From Corynebacterium sp. (lineage in GTDB: Bacteria > Actinomycetota > Actinomycetes > Mycobacteriales > Mycobacteriaceae), in contig NZ_JALAGU010000046.1 of the NCBI RefSeq assembly GCF_022712275.1, positions 1-49,182 on the forward strand: DNA of 49,182 nt, written 5' to 3'. A program made the position numbers and the translations under genes. How positions within the stretch are numbered: position 1 is the stretch's first letter; the number at the start of each line of letters is the position of its first letter. The notes below the pieces were generated by a model, which saw only the letters and a program-made list of their open reading frames with translations, was not told the origin of the DNA and ran no database searches. Shown piece by piece: positions 47,356 to 49,182 of the stretch.

Positions 47356-49044
47356 TCAGCCGAACGTCAGCCCGAAGACAGGAACAGCCAGGGCGAACAC
47401 CGTGATCGTGATGAGGAAGACGGCCACGAGGTTGAGCCACAGACCACCCTTGAGCATGTCGCCGGCCTTGACGTAACCGGAGCCGTAGGCGATGGCATTC
47501 GGCGGGGTCGCCACCGGCAGCATGAAGGCACAGGTGGCGGCCAGGGCGGTCGGGATCACCAGGATGAGGACGTTGATGATGCCGTCACCGGTGAGGCCGA
47601 TACCGATGGCGACACCGCCCATGATCGGGATGAACGTCGCGGCGGTGGCGGTGTTCGAGGTGAACTCGGTCAGCGCCAGGACGACCGCGGCAATGGCGAA
47701 GACCAGCAGTACGGTCGGCAGGGCGTCCATGCCCTTGACCATCTCACCGATCCACAACGACAGACCGGACGCGGTGACCATGGCAGACAGCGACAGGCCG
47801 CCACCGAACAGGATCAGGACATCCCACGGGATCGCCTTGGAGTGCTCCCAGTCCATGACGCGTGTGCCGCGATTGTTGACCGGGACGATGTACATGAGCA
47901 GTGCTGCGGTCATGGCGATCGCCGCATCCGGGATGCTGATCGTCCACCAGCTGGTGTACTCGGCGAGCAGCGGGATGGTGATCCAGGCGATGGCCGTGAT
48001 GAGGAAGATGATTCCGGCGGTGATCTCCGCACGGGACATCTTGCCCATGTCGTCGATCTCCTTCTTGATGAGCTCACGACCACCGGGGATCTCCTTCATC
48101 TCCGGCTTGAAGACGGTGACCAGCACCAGCCAGGCGATGACGGTGAAGACCACGGCGAGCGGGACGCCGACCATCATCCACTTGCCGAAGCCGATCTCGA
48201 CGCCGTGGGTGCCGGACATGTAGGCGGCGAGGAAGGCGTTCGGCGGGGTACCGATGATTGTGCCCAGGGAGCCGATGGACGCCGAGTAGGCGATGGCCAG
48301 CATCAGGGCGGTGGCGAACTTCTTCTGCTTGTCGTGTCCACCGACCTTGTCCGCGGTCAGCGCCAGCACGGAGATACCGATCGGCAGCATGACCACGGCG
48401 GTGGCGGTGTTCGAGACCCACATCGACATGAAGCCGGTCGCGATCATGAAGCCGAGCACCAGCTGCTTCGGCTTCGTACCCACGGCGAGGACCACCATGA
48501 GGGCCAGCCGGCGGTGCAGGCCCCAGCGCTGGATACCGAGAGCAAGGATGAATCCACCCATGAACAGGAAGATCGTCGGTTCAGCGTAGGGCGACGACAC
48601 ATCGGCGATCGGCGCAACCTGGAGGATCGGGAAGGCCACGAGCGGGACCATGGCGGTCGCGGCCAGCGGAAGGGCACCGGTCATCCACCAGGCACCCATG
48701 AGCACCATGATCGCGGCGGTGATCCGGATCGGGTCGAGCTCGTAGGGGGTCTCGGCGTCGGGGGACGCGTCGTTGACGAGGTCGGCACCGTTGGACGGGA
48801 AGATGAAGTAGATGATCACCGCGAGGAGGAGGCCGACACCCAGTCCGATGAACTTCTTCCGGTTCTCGGCACGCTCCACGCCCCGCTTACCGCGGATCTC
48901 GTCACCGTCTGCGGCGCTTTCCACGGCGTCCGAGGCGTCGACCGGGGTCTCCTTGCCGGAGTCCTCGAAGGTCACGGCACCGGTGGCGGGGCCGGTGTCC
49001 TCGGATTCGGGCGGCACAGCCGAGTTATCGTCTTTCTGAGACAT
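47356..49044 (-). CDS. DASS-family dicarboxylate:Na+ symporter (DccT-like)
   Basis: 562 residues. A 60-residue hydrophilic N-terminus precedes 12-14 hydrophobic segments. Paired Na+ motifs of the SLC13 family are SNTATAVVMLPIG and SNTATAATFIPIM, with GTPPNAFLAAYMSG and ATPPNAIAYGSGYV. C. glutamicum DccT imports succinate, fumarate and malate; a similar role is likely here. GAGAGGACATCGC precedes the ATG. The last 138 nt of the window, up to 49182, hold its promoter region and no other gene. Confidence 0.92.
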   Translation of the reverse strand: MSQKDDNSAVPPESEDTGPATGAVTFEDSGKETPVDASDAVESAADGDEIRGKRGVERAENRKKFIGLGVGLLLAVIIYFIFPSNGADLVNDASPDAETPYELDPIRITAAIMVLMGAWWMTGALPLAATAMVPLVAFPILQVAPIADVSSPYAEPTIFLFMGGFILALGIQRWGLHRRLALMVVLAVGTKPKQLVLGFMIATGFMSMWVSNTATAVVMLPIGISVLALTADKVGGHDKQKKFATALMLAIAYSASIGSLGTIIGTPPNAFLAAYMSGTHGVEIGFGKWMMVGVPLAVVFTVIAWLVLVTVFKPEMKEIPGGRELIKKEIDDMGKMSRAEITAGIIFLITAIAWITIPLLAEYTSWWTISIPDAAIAMTAALLMYIVPVNNRGTRVMDWEHSKAIPWDVLILFGGGLSLSAMVTASGLSLWIGEMVKGMDALPTVLLVFAIAAVVLALTEFTSNTATAATFIPIMGGVAIGIGLTGDGIINVLILVIPTALAATCAFMLPVATPPNAIAYGSGYVKAGDMLKGGLWLNLVAVFLITITVFALAVPVFGLTFG

Positions 49045-49182
49045 GCGATGTCCTCTCGTGGTACGGAACGTCAGCGACCCACAATAGGGTGAGAAGAGGA
49101 CACAAACTAATCACCTTCCGGACGAAACGGAGTTCACCAAGGAAATTTACCCCCGTTCATTTCCCCGCCGGCACCCCCACCA

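Overview
The window is about 49 kb of high-GC actinobacterial chromosome, most likely from a Corynebacterium of the C. variabile / C. glyciniphilum / C. terpenotabidum type. The pca genes lie between clpX and clpP as I remember from C. glutamicum, and poxB, rpiB, the DsbA-like reductase, pepN, glbO, ettA and ssb follow the Rv2457c-Rv2478c order of Mycobacterium tuberculosis. Many genes have TAnnnT -10 boxes only 7-8 nt before the start codon, the leaderless arrangement common in this order.

Layout. 1-2.5 kb: a diverged TetR-like gene and clpX. 2.6-3.25 kb: two decayed fragments of arabinose genes (araA and a sugar porter). 3.3-9.6 kb: pcaD copy 1, purU, pcaIJ, then divergent pcaR-pcaF-pcaD copy 2. 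9.7-12.7 kb: two closely related aromatic-acid MFS transporters. 13.0-19.3 kb: a minus-strand operon of acyl-CoA ligase, enoyl-CoA hydratase, acetoacetyl-CoA synthetase, 3-hydroxyacyl-CoA dehydrogenase and amidohydrolase, divergent from a PaaX-family regulator. 20.3-25.6 kb: operon pcaH-pcaG-pcaB-pcaC-pobA with a broken bicupin dioxygenase gene at its end. 25.8-28.9 kb: clpP2, clpP1, tig. 29-49 kb: housekeeping genes, three tRNAs (Pro, Gly, Arg), two tandem tiny secreted- or porin-like genes, poxB, rpiB, pepN, glbO, a TauE exporter, ettA, an AbiEi-like nuclease-fold protein, a frameshifted ssb paralogue, a CopD-CtaG fusion, an acyltransferase with a dead GNAT gene behind it, and a dicarboxylate transporter.

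How the genes work together. 4-hydroxybenzoate is taken up by the AAHS transporters, hydroxylated by PobA to protocatechuate, cleaved by PcaHG, and taken by PcaB, PcaC, PcaD, PcaIJ and PcaF to succinyl-CoA and acetyl-CoA. The CoA-ligase operon looks like a side-chain shortening route (phenylpropanoid or similar aryl acid) that would feed this funnel. A 15-bp palindrome GTTCG-n5-CGAAC recurs before pcaI, pcaH and one transporter and is the best candidate for the PcaR operator.

No clearly new multi-gene system is visible. The best leads are the three-site PcaR operator, the 10-bp duplication that breaks the bicupin gene, the 1-nt shift that hides the acidic SSB tail next to an inverted pair of DnaA boxes, the tandem micro-genes at 32.8-33.1 kb, and the large set of leaderless promoters.
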